Positions 54,157-62,534 of a DNA stretch of 64,000 nucleotides are shown here, in pieces. The position numbers and the translations under genes were made by a program. The DNA lies in contig NZ_JARUMJ010000001.1 of assembly GCF_036898465.1 (NCBI RefSeq), forward strand, positions 2,728,001 to 2,792,000. The letters are read 5' to 3'. A model generated the notes under the pieces. It did no database searches and was not told the DNA's origin. It saw nothing but the letters and a program-made list of their open reading frames with translations. Each line of letters starts with the position of its first letter. Within the stretch, counting starts at the first letter, position 1. The stretch is from Streptomyces sp. B21-105. GTDB taxonomy: Bacteria; Actinomycetota; Actinomycetes; Streptomycetales; Streptomycetaceae.

Positions 54157-54190
54157 CCGGGCACCGGGCAACCCTGCCCTCCACCCCGGG

Positions 54191-54323
54191 CACTCGAGCC
54201 CGGCAATCCCCCTGAGACCCCCACCCCCGGCACTCGAGCCCGGCAATCCCCCTGAGACCCCCACCCCCGGCACTCGAGCCCGGCAATCCCCCTGAGACCC
54301 CCACCCCCGGCACTCGAGCCCGG
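54191..54323. repeat. Perfect 40-bp tandem repeat, 3.3 copies
   Basis: Units beginning CACTCGAGCCCGGCAATCCC start at 54191, 54231 and 54271 with no mismatch I can see, and a partial fourth at 54311. Each contains CTCGAG flanked by CCGG. Units touch without spacers, so it is not CRISPR. Confidence 0.9.
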
Positions 54324-54438
54324 GGTTCCCCCCTGGTCCTCCACCCCCGACACCCCCGGCCTCCGCCCCAGGACCCTCGGCCCTCCTCCGCCCCCGTTAC
54401 CCCGGCGTGCGCCACCCAACCCGGCGACGCCAGGCATT

Positions 54439-54470
54439 TCAGCCCGTCTGGGGGTCCCCCCTCTGGGGGA
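54439..54470 (+). repeat. Dispersed 32-bp repeat, copy B
   Basis: Identical to the inverse of 25031-25062, with similar flanking GTTCGAGGACGAGGCCC. Downstream of the NsdA-like gene stop. Confidence 0.85.
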
Positions 54471-54529
54471 GTTCGAGGACGAGGCCCGTCCAGGGCCGAC
54501 ACGGGGGTTCGGGGGCGGAGCCCCCGGGG

Positions 54530-56119
54530 TCAGCCCAGCGCCGCCACCTTGTCGCGGTACGTGCGCACCGGACTCGCGTCCTTGTACGGCTCCAGCCGGC
54601 GTTCGAAGTCCCTGACGTACTCCAGCGCCCGGACCGACCGCATCTCCGCCGCCTGCCCCGCCGCCTCCGCGGCCAGCTGGCAGGCCTGGTCGAGTTCGCC
54701 GAGGCCGAGGCGGGCGGAGGCGAGGACGACACGGCAGAACAGGCGGCTGCGGGCATGCGCTGCCGGACGCAACTGCAGGGAGCGTTCGGCGTGCTGGGCG
54801 GCCGCCCGGAACTGCTGCAGGTCGCGGTGACAATGCCCGAACTCGTCGGCCAGCTGCGCCTCGTCGAAGAAGCGCGCCCAGTACGGCGCCTCGTCACCGG
54901 GCTTGGCCGCCTCCAGCGCGCGCTCGGCGCGGACGAGGGCCGCGGTGGAGGCGCGCACCTCGCCGAGCACCGCGTGCCCGCGCGCCTCCGCCGCGTGCAG
55001 CAGCGCCTGCACGACCGGCGGGGCCCCCGTGCCGACGCCCTGCTGGGCCACCCGCGCGAGCTGCACCGCCTCCCGGCCGTGGCCGAGGTAGACGGCCTGG
55101 CGGCTCATGGTGACGAGGACGAACGAGCCGTAGGCGCGGTCCCCGGCCACCTGGGACAGCCGCAGGGCCTGCACGAAGTAGCGCTGGGCCAGGCCGTGCG
55201 CGGCGATGTCGAAGGAGGTCCAGCCGGCGAGGCGGGTCAGGTCGGCGGCCGCGCCGAAGAGGCGTCGGCCGGTCTGTTCGCCGTAGGTGCCGCGCAGCAT
55301 GGGCTCGCACTCGTGCTCGAGGTAACGCACGAGGGCCTGCCGGGCGTGGCCGCCGCCGTACCGGTCGTCGAGGGAGCGGAACAGCTCGCCGACCGAGCGC
55401 AGCGCGGAGATGTCGCCGCCGGTGACCCGCTGGCCGGGTCCGCGTTCGGTGCCCTGGCCCCGTCGGCGCATCGCGGCGGACGCTCCGGCCGCCGGGGCCG
55501 CCCCCACCGGAGCCTGCGGGGGCAGAAGCGGTGACGTAAGCGGTGACGCGAGCGGCGGGGAGGGGTGCGCCGAGAGCGGCTGCGCGATGTGCGGGGAGTG
55601 CTGCTGCGGTGCGGCGGGCCGCGCGGCCGCGCGGCCCTGGACGGGCACCCGGGCGGGCGGCTCGCTGCGGGCGACCTTCTCGTCGGCCCGCCCGATCAGC
55701 CAGTCGCGGCTCGGCACGACGAGCCCCGCCGGGGTGAAGGCGATCTTGCGCAGCTCGGCATGGCTGCCGCTGTCCTTGCGCCACAGCCCCCCGACGATGT
55801 CGACGGCCTCCTCGGGCGTGCCGGCGAACTCCAGGCCGGCGTAGACGGGGGCGCAGGCGTCCAGGCCGAGGTCCTGGGCGGACAGGCGGCGGCCCAGCCG
55901 CCGGGTGAAGACCTCGGCGATCAGGGCGGGGGTGGTGCCGCGGGGCTGCTGCCCGCGCAGCCACCGGGTGACGGACGTCTTGTCGTATCTCAGGTCCAGC
56001 CCGTGTTCGAGCCCGAGCTGATCGACGCGACGGGCCAGTCCCGCGTTGGAGAATCCCGCTTCTGCGATGAGCGCGGCGAGCTGACGGTTGGGCGTGCGCT
56101 GCGCGGGTCGTTCCGTCAT
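54530..56119 (-). CDS. NsdA-like regulator with HTH and TPR-type repeats
   Basis: 529 residues. An Xre-like HTH (about 10-75: LAALIAEAGFSNAGLARRVDQLG...YDKTSVTRWLRG), an Ala/Pro-rich linker (about 145-220), and helical TPR-like repeats to the C-terminus (HARQALVRYLEHE, ALRLSQVAGDRAYGSFVLV, AAQHAERSLQLRP). The layout resembles Streptomyces NsdA-type proteins that affect development and antibiotic production; membership is inferred. ATG 56119. Candidate operator GCTGAT-n7-ATCAGC at 56172-56190 upstream. Confidence 0.78.
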   Translation of the reverse strand: MTERPAQRTPNRQLAALIAEAGFSNAGLARRVDQLGLEHGLDLRYDKTSVTRWLRGQQPRGTTPALIAEVFTRRLGRRLSAQDLGLDACAPVYAGLEFAGTPEEAVDIVGGLWRKDSGSHAELRKIAFTPAGLVVPSRDWLIGRADEKVARSEPPARVPVQGRAAARPAAPQQHSPHIAQPLSAHPSPPLASPLTSPLLPPQAPVGAAPAAGASAAMRRRGQGTERGPGQRVTGGDISALRSVGELFRSLDDRYGGGHARQALVRYLEHECEPMLRGTYGEQTGRRLFGAAADLTRLAGWTSFDIAAHGLAQRYFVQALRLSQVAGDRAYGSFVLVTMSRQAVYLGHGREAVQLARVAQQGVGTGAPPVVQALLHAAEARGHAVLGEVRASTAALVRAERALEAAKPGDEAPYWARFFDEAQLADEFGHCHRDLQQFRAAAQHAERSLQLRPAAHARSRLFCRVVLASARLGLGELDQACQLAAEAAGQAAEMRSVRALEYVRDFERRLEPYKDASPVRTYRDKVAALG

Positions 56120-56171
56120 CTGCGGTGGGGTCTCCTGCCTTCCGGGCCTCCGACGTGCCCGGATGAAGTGC

Positions 56172-56190
56172 GCTGATGGGTGTGATCAGC
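56172..56190. promoter_or_regulatory. Inverted repeat GCTGAT-n7-ATCAGC
   Basis: Perfect 6-bp arms 53 bp before the NsdA-like start in the divergent gap to lipB; possible operator. Confidence 0.35.
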
Positions 56191-56323
56191 CCTTTTGGCC
56201 TCGCGAACGGCGCGAATGTAGCGGAGCGTGAGCAAGCGATCGCACATCTCGACCTTCATTCATCCGATCGTGTGAGGATTGGCCGTGCGGCTGACGCCTC
56301 GCGCGCGGTCGTACAGTGGCTTG

Positions 56324-56338
56324 GGCGCGTCACGCGCC
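56324..56338. promoter_or_regulatory. Palindrome GGCGCG-tca-CGCGCC before lipB
   Basis: Perfect 15-bp palindrome just after a TACAGT -10-like hexamer (56312-56317) and 26 bp before the lipB start; candidate operator or leader hairpin. Confidence 0.4.
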
Positions 56339-56364
56339 TGACGACTTTCAGGGAGGCGCTTGCC

Positions 56365-57162
56365 GTGAGCGAGTTGCGGTTCGTCCGGATGGGGTTCGGC
56401 GGGGACGCCGTCGAGTACCAGGAGGCGTGGGACGAGCAACGCCGTGTGCACGCGGCGCGCTTCACCGACGAGGTCCCGGACACCGTCCTGCTCCTGGAGC
56501 ACCCCGCCGTCTACACGGCCGGCCGGCGCACGACCGACGCCGAACGCCCCCTGGACGGCACCCCGGTCGTCGACGTGGACCGCGGCGGCAAGATCACCTG
56601 GCACGGCCCGGGCCAGCTGGTGGGCTACCCGATCCTGAAGCTGCCGCGCCCGGTTGACGTCGTCGCGCACGTACGCCGCCTGGAGGACGCGCTGATCCGC
56701 GTCTGCGCCGAGTTCGGCCTGGAGACCAGCCGGGTCGAGGGCCGCAGCGGGGTGTGGGTGCTGGGCGACCCGGTGGAGCGGCGCCCGCCGCTCGGCGGCC
56801 TCTCGCTGGACTTCGACCCCCGGCTCACCGACGAGGAGTTCGACCCCCGGCTGAACGGCCCGGAGTACGCCCCGTCCAACGCGGGCCAGCGGCGCGAGGA
56901 CCGGAAGATCGCGGCGATCGGCATCCGGGTCGCCAAGGGCGTCACCATGCACGGCTTCGCGCTGAACGTGAACCCGGACAACAAGTGGTTCGACCGGATC
57001 ATCCCGTGCGGCATCCGGGACGCGGGCGTCGCCTCGCTCGCCGCCGAACTGGGCCGGGACGTGACGATCGACGAGGTGCTGCCCGTGGTGGAGCGGCACC
57101 TGAGGGACGTCCTGGAGAACGCCGAGCCGAAACCTCGGGAGATCGAGAAGGCGACCGCCTGA
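56365..57162 (+). CDS. lipB: Octanoyl-ACP:protein octanoyltransferase
   Basis: LipB (265 aa) moves octanoate from acyl carrier protein to lipoyl domains of E2 enzymes. Motifs: [17 protein letters not shown] (about 73-89), catalytic Lys181 in KIAAIGIRV and Cys215 in [14 protein letters not shown]. An insertion of about 45 residues (133-178), rich in Asp/Pro/Arg, is seen in actinobacterial versions. GTG 56365 with GGGAGG 8 nt upstream. 92 bp before lipA; together they lipoylate the SucB-type E2 in this window. Confidence 0.96.
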   Translation: MSELRFVRMGFGGDAVEYQEAWDEQRRVHAARFTDEVPDTVLLLEHPAVYTAGRRTTDAERPLDGTPVVDVDRGGKITWHGPGQLVGYPILKLPRPVDVVAHVRRLEDALIRVCAEFGLETSRVEGRSGVWVLGDPVERRPPLGGLSLDFDPRLTDEEFDPRLNGPEYAPSNAGQRREDRKIAAIGIRVAKGVTMHGFALNVNPDNKWFDRIIPCGIRDAGVASLAAELGRDVTIDEVLPVVERHLRDVLENAEPKPREIEKATA

Positions 57163-57195
57163 CCCCTCGGGGCCCGGCAGGGCTCGAAAAGCACG

Positions 57196-57215
57196 GGCGT
57201 ACCCTGGTGTACGCC
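57196..57215 (+). promoter_or_regulatory. Inverted repeat GGCGTAC-n6-GTACGCC before lipA
   Basis: 7-bp perfect arms around CCTGGT, overlapping a TACCCT -10-like hexamer (57200-57205). May be an operator for a separate lipA promoter. Confidence 0.45.
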
Positions 57216-57254
57216 GAAGAATCGAAAGTCTACGCAGACAGGCAGGGAGCCGAC

Positions 57255-58220
57255 GTGTCCGCAGTCGCACCCGACGGACGCAAGATGCTGCGCCTGGAGG
57301 TCCGTAACAGCCAGACCCCCATCGAGCGCAAGCCCGAGTGGATCAAGACCCGGGCCAAAATGGGTCCCGAGTACACGAAGATGCAGAACCTCGTGAAGAG
57401 CGAGGGCCTGCACACCGTGTGCCAGGAAGCCGGCTGTCCCAACATCTACGAATGCTGGGAGGACCGCGAGGCCACCTTCCTCATCGGCGGCGACCAGTGC
57501 ACCCGGCGCTGTGACTTCTGCCAGATCGACACCGGCAAGCCCGAGGCGCTGGACCGCGACGAGCCGCGCCGCGTGGGCGAGTCCGTCGTCACCATGGACC
57601 TGAACTACGCCACCATCACCGGCGTCGCGCGCGACGACCTGGCGGACGGCGGGGCGTGGCTCTACGCCGAGACCGTCCGGCAGATCCATCTGCAGACGGC
57701 CGAGCGGGAGGCGGGGCGCACCAAGGTCGAGCTGCTGGCCCCCGACTTCAACGCCGTCCCGGAGCAGCTCGCGGAGGTCTTCTCCGCGCGGCCCGAGGTC
57801 TTCGCGCACAACGTCGAGACCGTGCCGCGGATCTTCAAGCGGATCCGGCCGGGCTTCCGTTACGAGCGTTCGCTGGGCGTCATCACGGCGGCCCGCGACC
57901 ACGGGCTGGTCACCAAGTCGAACCTGATCCTCGGCATGGGCGAGACCCGCGAGGAGGTGAGCGAGGCGCTGCGGCAGCTGCACGACGCGGGCTGCGAGCT
58001 GGTCACCATCACGCAGTACCTGCGGCCCTCGGTGCGCCACCACCCCGTCGAGCGCTGGGTCAAGCCGCACGAGTTCGTGGAGCTGAAGGAGGAGGCCGAC
58101 CAGATCGGCTTCTCCGGCGTGATGTCGGGTCCGCTGGTACGGTCCTCCTACCGTGCCGGGCGCCTCTATCAGATGGCCGTCGAGAAGCGCGGTTCCTTCA
58201 TCGCCACCCAGGCGGTCTGA
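57255..58220 (+). CDS. lipA: Lipoyl synthase
   Basis: LipA (321 aa) is a radical SAM enzyme inserting two sulfurs into octanoyl-lysine. Auxiliary cluster cysteines Cys56, Cys61, Cys67 ([12 protein letters not shown]) and radical SAM cysteines Cys82, Cys86, Cys89 (CTRRCDFC) are complete, and the C-terminal serine ligand is in RSSYRAG. GTG 57255 follows GGGAGCC. The auxiliary cluster is consumed in each turnover, so it depends on Fe-S repair, plausibly via the ErpA-type carrier upstream in the window. Confidence 0.97.
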   Translation: MSAVAPDGRKMLRLEVRNSQTPIERKPEWIKTRAKMGPEYTKMQNLVKSEGLHTVCQEAGCPNIYECWEDREATFLIGGDQCTRRCDFCQIDTGKPEALDRDEPRRVGESVVTMDLNYATITGVARDDLADGGAWLYAETVRQIHLQTAEREAGRTKVELLAPDFNAVPEQLAEVFSARPEVFAHNVETVPRIFKRIRPGFRYERSLGVITAARDHGLVTKSNLILGMGETREEVSEALRQLHDAGCELVTITQYLRPSVRHHPVERWVKPHEFVELKEEADQIGFSGVMSGPLVRSSYRAGRLYQMAVEKRGSFIATQAV

Positions 58221-58235
58221 CGCGACGTCACCTCT

Positions 58236-58256
58236 CTTGCGCCGTACGGGCGCAAG
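58236..58256 (+). terminator. Hairpin after lipA
   Basis: CTTGCGCC-gtacg-GGCGCAAG, 8-bp arms, 15 bp past the stop. Confidence 0.65.
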
Positions 58257-58397
58257 CCGAGCGTGTGAATTCGCGCACAAGAACCTACTCGCCAGTAGTG
58301 ACCGATATGACGCGGTCCCGGTCGTCCTCGCAGATGAGGGCGTACGCCGGGGCCGCGTCAGCGTTTCGGCCCCCCGCACCGAGGCTTCATTCGCGTT

Positions 58398-58451
58398 TGA
58401 CCGGCCGGTCACGCCCTGGTAACACCAATCAGTGACGCTGGTATCACACCA
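58398..58451 (+). promoter_or_regulatory. Cluster of three palindromes before the 69-aa gene
   Basis: TGACCGG-CCGGTCA (58398-58411, perfect 14 bp), then TGGT-aac-ACCA (58417-58427) and TGGT-atcac-ACCA (58439-58451). The last two start 22 bp apart, about two helical turns, as in cooperative operator pairs. Confidence 0.5.
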
Positions 58452-58505
58452 CGTAGACCCGCCACACCGTCCCTAGTCCGAGCCGTCCGAGGGGGAACCC
58501 ACACC

Positions 58506-58715
58506 ATGCAGGCCGCGCCCGTTAGCGCCACCGCCATCCCGTCCTTCACCACCGCCCTGCGCGCCGTCGAGTCGCTGCTCATGAGCAGCGGACAGCGCAC
58601 CGCCCGCCGCAACGCCTGGACCTCCGTGCTGGAGGACCGCCGTCGCGCCAAGGACCGCGTCGAGGCGCAGCGCATCCTCGACACCGTCACCGCCGTCACC
58701 TCCGTCCGCTCCTGA
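58506..58715 (+). CDS. Small conserved hypothetical protein, 69 aa
   Basis: 69 residues, MQAAPVSATAIPSFTTALRAVESLL then a basic helix (RTARRNAWTSVLEDRRRAKDRVEAQRIL). No signal or membrane segment, likely one long amphipathic helix. GGGGGAACC before ATG. Conserved Streptomyces gene as I recall, without a known role. The dense palindromes in its 285-bp upstream region suggest tight regulation. Confidence 0.75.
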   Translation: MQAAPVSATAIPSFTTALRAVESLLMSSGQRTARRNAWTSVLEDRRRAKDRVEAQRILDTVTAVTSVRS

Positions 58716-58780
58716 GCTCCTGCCCGCGGCTCCTCTCCCCACACCCGCCTCCTGCCGTCGTAGGCGCTCGTGGGGGCACG

Positions 58781-58786
58781 TAGACT
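58781..58786 (+). promoter_or_regulatory. -10 hexamer TAGACT, leaderless start
   Basis: TAGACT ends 7 nt before ATG 58794. Confidence 0.6.
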
Positions 58787-58793
58787 TCGTGGC

Positions 58794-59498
58794 ATGGCGA
58801 GAAGTGACAGCGCGGCGGACGCCGCTAACCCCGGGCGACTGAAACAGATCGCCCTGACGTACAAGATGACCCGCAAGGCCGACAAGACGATCGGCCTGGT
58901 GCTCGCGGGCGTCTTCCTCCTCACCTTCGGCGTCTTTCTCGCGATCGGCTTCCTGCTCGGCCACCCGGTCTACCTGGGCATCCTGGGCTTCCTGCTCGCC
59001 TTCCTGGCGACGGCGATCGTGTTCGGCCGCCGGGCCGAGCGAGCCGCCTTCGGTCAGATGGAGGGCCAACCGGGCGCCGCCGCGGCCGTCCTCGACAACA
59101 TCGGCCGGGGCTGGACGACCACTCCCGCCGTCGCGATGAACCGCAGCCAGGACGTGGTGCACCGGGCCGTCGGCAAGGCCGGCATCGTCCTGATCGCCGA
59201 GGGCAACCCGAACCGGGTGAAGAGCCTCCTGGCCGCCGAGAAGAAGAAGATGAACCGCATCGTCGCGGACGTCCCTGTGCACGACGTGATCGTCGGCACC
59301 GGCGAGGGCCAGGTGGAGCTGAAGAAGCTGCGCACCACCCTGCTGAAGTACCCCCGGGTGCTGGCCGGCCCCCAGGTCACCGCCACCAACGACCGGCTGC
59401 GCGCGATGGGCGACCTGATGAGCAACATGCCGCTGCCGAAGGGCCCGATGCCCAAGGGCATGCGGCTGCCGAAGGGCGGCGGCGGCAAGGCCCGCTGA
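58794..59498 (+). CDS. DUF4191 membrane protein
   Basis: 234 residues with two adjacent N-terminal helices (about 36-56 and 59-78), a soluble region with VLIAEGNPNRVKSLLAAEKKK and HDVIVGTGEGQVELKKL, and a Lys/Gly/Pro-rich tail (PKGPMPKGMRLPKGGGG). Matches DUF4191, conserved in actinobacteria near lipA. Probably leaderless. Confidence 0.88.
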   Translation: MARSDSAADAANPGRLKQIALTYKMTRKADKTIGLVLAGVFLLTFGVFLAIGFLLGHPVYLGILGFLLAFLATAIVFGRRAERAAFGQMEGQPGAAAAVLDNIGRGWTTTPAVAMNRSQDVVHRAVGKAGIVLIAEGNPNRVKSLLAAEKKKMNRIVADVPVHDVIVGTGEGQVELKKLRTTLLKYPRVLAGPQVTATNDRLRAMGDLMSNMPLPKGPMPKGMRLPKGGGGKAR

Positions 59499-59539
59499 GC
59501 CGCCCGCCCCGTCCCGCCGATCCGGCGCCCCGCATGTGT

Positions 59540-59590
59540 GAAGGGGGCGTCCGGCCACGCCGCACCGCCGCGTGGCCGGACGCCCCCTTC
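59540..59590. terminator. 21-bp-stem terminator
   Basis: 59540-59560 and 59570-59590 are perfectly complementary (GAAGGGGGCGTCC... with ...GGACGCCCCCTTC) around a 9-nt loop; serves the convergent DUF4191 and RDD genes. A roughly 40-bp duplicated block with CGGCCGC(a/g)CGCTTCGACC follows (59627-59700). Confidence 0.92.
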
Positions 59591-59702
59591 GTCATACCTC
59601 TGCGCGTGCCCGGCCGCCGTGTGCACGGCGTCCGGCCGCACGCTTCGACCGCGTGGGACGCGCGCGACGTGTCCGGCCGCGCGCTTCGACCGCGCGGGAT
59701 GC

Positions 59703-60170
59703 TCAGGTGCGCACTTCCACCGTGCGGGCCAGCCGGTCGTGCAGACCGCGGCCGTCGCGGTCCCAGATCAGCGCCGGCACGGCCAGGCAGAGCAGCACGG
59801 TGCGCGCCACGGAGCGCAGCGGGCTGACGGCGCCGGTGTCGGCGGAGACCACGCGCAGGCCGAAGAGGCGCTTGCCCGGGGTGAAACCGACCGTGCCGAC
59901 CGTCAGGGCGCTCATGACGAAGAAGACGAGCAGGGCCCAGTTGCCCGTGGCGGGCCGATAGCCGTCCGTGATCAGGCTGTATGCGATCAGGACGCTGAGC
60001 CCCCAGTCCAGGGCCAGGGCGCCGAGCCGCCGACCGGGGCGGGCGATCGAGCCCGGGCCCTCCTCCGGCAGACCGAGCTGCTCGCCCCGGTATCCGAAGT
60101 CGGCCCCGGCGTCCTCCATGGCCGAGCGGGGTCCGGAGAGCCACGATCCGAGTGCTTGCCTGTTGTCCAC
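59703..60170 (-). CDS. RDD-family membrane protein
   Basis: 155 residues; RDD domain with ARPGRRLGALALDW at the start, GFTPGKRLFGLRVV in the middle and helices around 52-68, 78-96 and 118-136. Some RDD proteins act as ion antiporters; role here unknown. GTG 60170 has TACCGT 6 nt upstream, leaderless. Shares the 197-bp divergent region with glnA. Confidence 0.88.
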   Translation of the reverse strand: MDNRQALGSWLSGPRSAMEDAGADFGYRGEQLGLPEEGPGSIARPGRRLGALALDWGLSVLIAYSLITDGYRPATGNWALLVFFVMSALTVGTVGFTPGKRLFGLRVVSADTGAVSPLRSVARTVLLCLAVPALIWDRDGRGLHDRLARTVEVRT

Positions 60171-60176
60171 GCGTCC

Positions 60177-60182
60177 ACGGTA
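60177..60182 (-). promoter_or_regulatory. -10 hexamer TACCGT, leaderless RDD start
   Basis: Minus-strand TACCGT lies 6 nt before GTG 60170. Confidence 0.6.
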
Positions 60183-60233
60183 CTGCCCGCGTTTCGTGAT
60201 GCGGACAGGTGGGGTGGACCGGGCGAGGTCCGG

Positions 60234-60271
60234 TTAACTTGTGCGAAACAAATGGGTCACGCCCGAGAAAT
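60234..60271 (+). promoter_or_regulatory. GlnR box of glnA
   Basis: TTAAC-n6-GAAAC-n6-GTCAC-n6-GAAAT, the exact spacing of Streptomyces GlnR a/b half-sites (gTnAC and GaAAC alternating every 11 bp). TAGGGT at 60282-60287 can serve as the downstream -10. GlnR should activate glnA in nitrogen limitation. Confidence 0.92.
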
Positions 60272-60367
60272 CACCCGTACCTAGGGTCGACGACAGCGTG
60301 TGCCACCGCACTGGCAGCACGAACGAACTACCACCCCGGCTCGACGGCCGGGAGTAGGAGGAGCTGG

Positions 60368-61777
60368 ATGTTCCAGAACGCCGACGAGGCCAAGAAGTTC
60401 ATCGCGGACGAGGACGTCAAGTTCGTCGACGTCCGCTTCTGCGACCTGCCGGGCGTCATGCAGCACTTCACGCTGCCCGTCGAGGCGTTCGACCCGGACG
60501 AGGAGCTCGCCTTCGACGGCTCGTCGATCCGCGGCTTCCAGGCCATCCACGAGTCCGACATGGCGCTGCGCGCCGACCTGTCGACGTCGCGCGTGGACCC
60601 CTTCCGCCGCGACAAGACGCTGAACATCAACTTCTTCATCCACGACCCGATCACGGGCGAGCAGTACTCCCGTGACCCGCGCAACGTGGCGAAGAAGGCC
60701 GAGGCGTACCTGGCGTCGACCGGTATCGCCGACACCGCCTACTTCGGTCCCGAGGCCGAGTTCTACGTCTTCGACAGCGTGCGCTTCAAGACCTCGGAGA
60801 ACGAGTCCTTCTACCACATCGACTCCGAGGCCGGCGCCTGGAACACCGGTGCGCTCGAGGACAACCGCGGTTACAAGGTCCGTTACAAGGGCGGCTACTT
60901 CCCGACCCCGCCGGTCGACCACTTCGCCGACCTGCGTGCGGAGATCTCCCTGGAGCTGGCCGCGTCCGGCCTCCAGGTCGAGCGCCAGCACCACGAGGTC
61001 GGCACCGCCGGCCAGGCCGAGATCAACTACAAGTTCAACACGCTGCTCGCCGCGGCCGACGACCTCCAGCTCTTCAAGTACATCGTGAAGAACGTCGCCT
61101 GGCGCAACGGCAAGACCGCGACCTTCATGCCGAAGCCGATCTTCGGCGACAACGGCTCGGGAATGCACGTCCACCAGTCGCTGTGGAGCGGCGGCTCCCC
61201 GCTGTTCTACGACGAGACCGGCTACGCGGGTCTGTCGGACATGGCCCGCTACTACATCGGCGGCATCCTCAAGCACGCGCCGTCGCTGCTGGCCTTCACC
61301 AACCCGACGGTGAACTCCTACCACCGTCTGGTACCGGGCTTCGAGGCGCCGGTCAACCTGGTGTACTCGCAGCGCAACCGTTCCGCGGCCATGCGTATCC
61401 CGATCACGGGCTCCAACCCGAAGGCCAAGCGCGTCGAGTTCCGCGCCCCGGACTCCTCCGGCAACCCGTACCTGGCGTTCTCCGCGCTGCTGCTCGCGGG
61501 CCTGGACGGCATCAAGAACAAGATCGAGCCGGCCGAGCCGATCGACAAGGACCTCTACGAGCTCGCTCCCGAGGAGCACGCGGGCGTCGCGCAGGTCCCG
61601 ACCTCGCTCCCGGCCGTCCTCGACCGCCTCGAGTCGGACCACGAGTTCCTGCTCGCCGGCGACGTCTTCACGTCCGACCTGATCGAGACGTGGATCGACT
61701 ACAAGCGCACCAACGAGATCGCCCCGCTGCAGCTGCGCCCGCACCCGCACGAGTTCGAGCTGTACTTCGACGTGTGA
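60368..61777 (+). CDS. glnA: Glutamine synthetase type I (GlnA)
   Basis: GlnA (469 aa) makes glutamine from glutamate, ammonia and ATP as a cytoplasmic dodecamer. [34 protein letters not shown] and NRSAAMRIP hold the metal, nucleotide and glutamate residues. Tyr397 in [11 protein letters not shown] is the adenylylation site, so activity is controlled by GlnE. AGGAGGAG before ATG 60368. GlnR box upstream, long leader of about 75 nt, cruciform terminator downstream. Confidence 0.97.
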   Translation: MFQNADEAKKFIADEDVKFVDVRFCDLPGVMQHFTLPVEAFDPDEELAFDGSSIRGFQAIHESDMALRADLSTSRVDPFRRDKTLNINFFIHDPITGEQYSRDPRNVAKKAEAYLASTGIADTAYFGPEAEFYVFDSVRFKTSENESFYHIDSEAGAWNTGALEDNRGYKVRYKGGYFPTPPVDHFADLRAEISLELAASGLQVERQHHEVGTAGQAEINYKFNTLLAAADDLQLFKYIVKNVAWRNGKTATFMPKPIFGDNGSGMHVHQSLWSGGSPLFYDETGYAGLSDMARYYIGGILKHAPSLLAFTNPTVNSYHRLVPGFEAPVNLVYSQRNRSAAMRIPITGSNPKAKRVEFRAPDSSGNPYLAFSALLLAGLDGIKNKIEPAEPIDKDLYELAPEEHAGVAQVPTSLPAVLDRLESDHEFLLAGDVFTSDLIETWIDYKRTNEIAPLQLRPHPHEFELYFDV

Positions 61778-61825
61778 TATCGCCCCAGGTCAGAGCGGGT
61801 TTCCGCTCCCCTGGGCCGAGTAAGC

Positions 61826-61870
61826 GCCGTCGGCCGTGTCCTTCCTCGCCGGAAGGGCACGGCCGACGGC
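61826..61870 (+). terminator. Terminator after glnA
   Basis: GCCGTCGGCCGTG (61826-61838) pairs perfectly with CACGGCCGACGGC (61858-61870), with an inner CCTTC/GGAAGG stem. Confidence 0.88.
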
Positions 61871-62018
61871 CTGTTTCGGGCTCCGCGCCGAGCGCAGCTG
61901 TGGAGGGTCACGGTTCCGTCGTCGCTCAGGTCAGAGCATCGGCTCCACAGGCACCGGCGGCCGCATCCGGTCGGCCGGACGCGGCGTTGACGGCACGGAC
62001 GGGACGGTCACGTCCAAT

Positions 62019-62534
62019 TTATGCGTTGTCGTAATACGCATAGCAGGTATATGCGGCACCCTGCGTGTGGTGGGCGTAGGAAACCTTCCCCTTGGCCACC
62101 CAGCCACTTGAATGGTCGATGTTGATGACCCTGACCGTCGACTTGTGCTTCACATCTGCACTGTAGTTCGAGTAACACTTCCTGCCCGTTCCAGCGGACG
62201 TGACTTCCTGCCCATAGCACCACGTGCCATGAGTCACTTCCTTGCAGGTGTTCTCTTGCAGCGCAGCAGCCGACTTCTGGACGGCCGACTTTGTGATTTC
62301 CAGCTTCACCACGCCCCACTCGGCGGGGTTGCCCAGTTCCGCGGGCGGGTTGACGCCGTCACCCCTCTTGTGGATGACGGGCTGCCCGACTACGAGGCCG
62401 TCGACGGCCTCGACCACCGCGTCGGCACCGGTTCCGCCCTGAGGGCTGTTGGCCGCCGCCGGGGCAGCAAAACCGGAAACCGCAAGCACGGCGCCCGAAA
62501 TGCCGAAAAGTATTGACTTTCCAAGCCTGTTCAT
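62019..62534 (-). CDS. Secreted lactococcin-972-like protein
   Basis: 171 residues. Signal peptide (MNRLGKSILFGISGAVLAVSGFAAPAAA, cleavage about residue 28). The C-terminal 70 residues follow the lactococcin 972 pattern: THGTWCYGQ, CYSNYSADVKHKSTVRVI, GWVAKGKVSYAHH, YTCYAYYD. Four cysteines (ENTCKE, GTWCYG, RKCYSN, YTCYAY) could form two disulfides, unlike the cysteine-free lactococcin. Codon and base use are more AT-rich than neighbours, suggesting acquisition. No immunity transporter lies beside it in the window. AAGGGGG before ATG 62534. Bacteriocin activity is inference. Confidence 0.75.
   Translation of the reverse strand: MNRLGKSILFGISGAVLAVSGFAAPAAANSPQGGTGADAVVEAVDGLVVGQPVIHKRGDGVNPPAELGNPAEWGVVKLEITKSAVQKSAAALQENTCKEVTHGTWCYGQEVTSAGTGRKCYSNYSADVKHKSTVRVINIDHSSGWVAKGKVSYAHHTQGAAYTCYAYYDNA

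Larger units (their letters stand above)
54157..54529. other. Repeat-rich region between convergent genes
   Basis: 373 bp holding a 40-bp perfect tandem repeat (54191-54323) and copy B of the 32-bp dispersed repeat (54439-54470). No gene supported. Confidence 0.7.

Noticed and set aside
54191..54323. CRISPR array
   Set aside because: Identical units are directly adjacent with no variable spacers and there are no cas genes.
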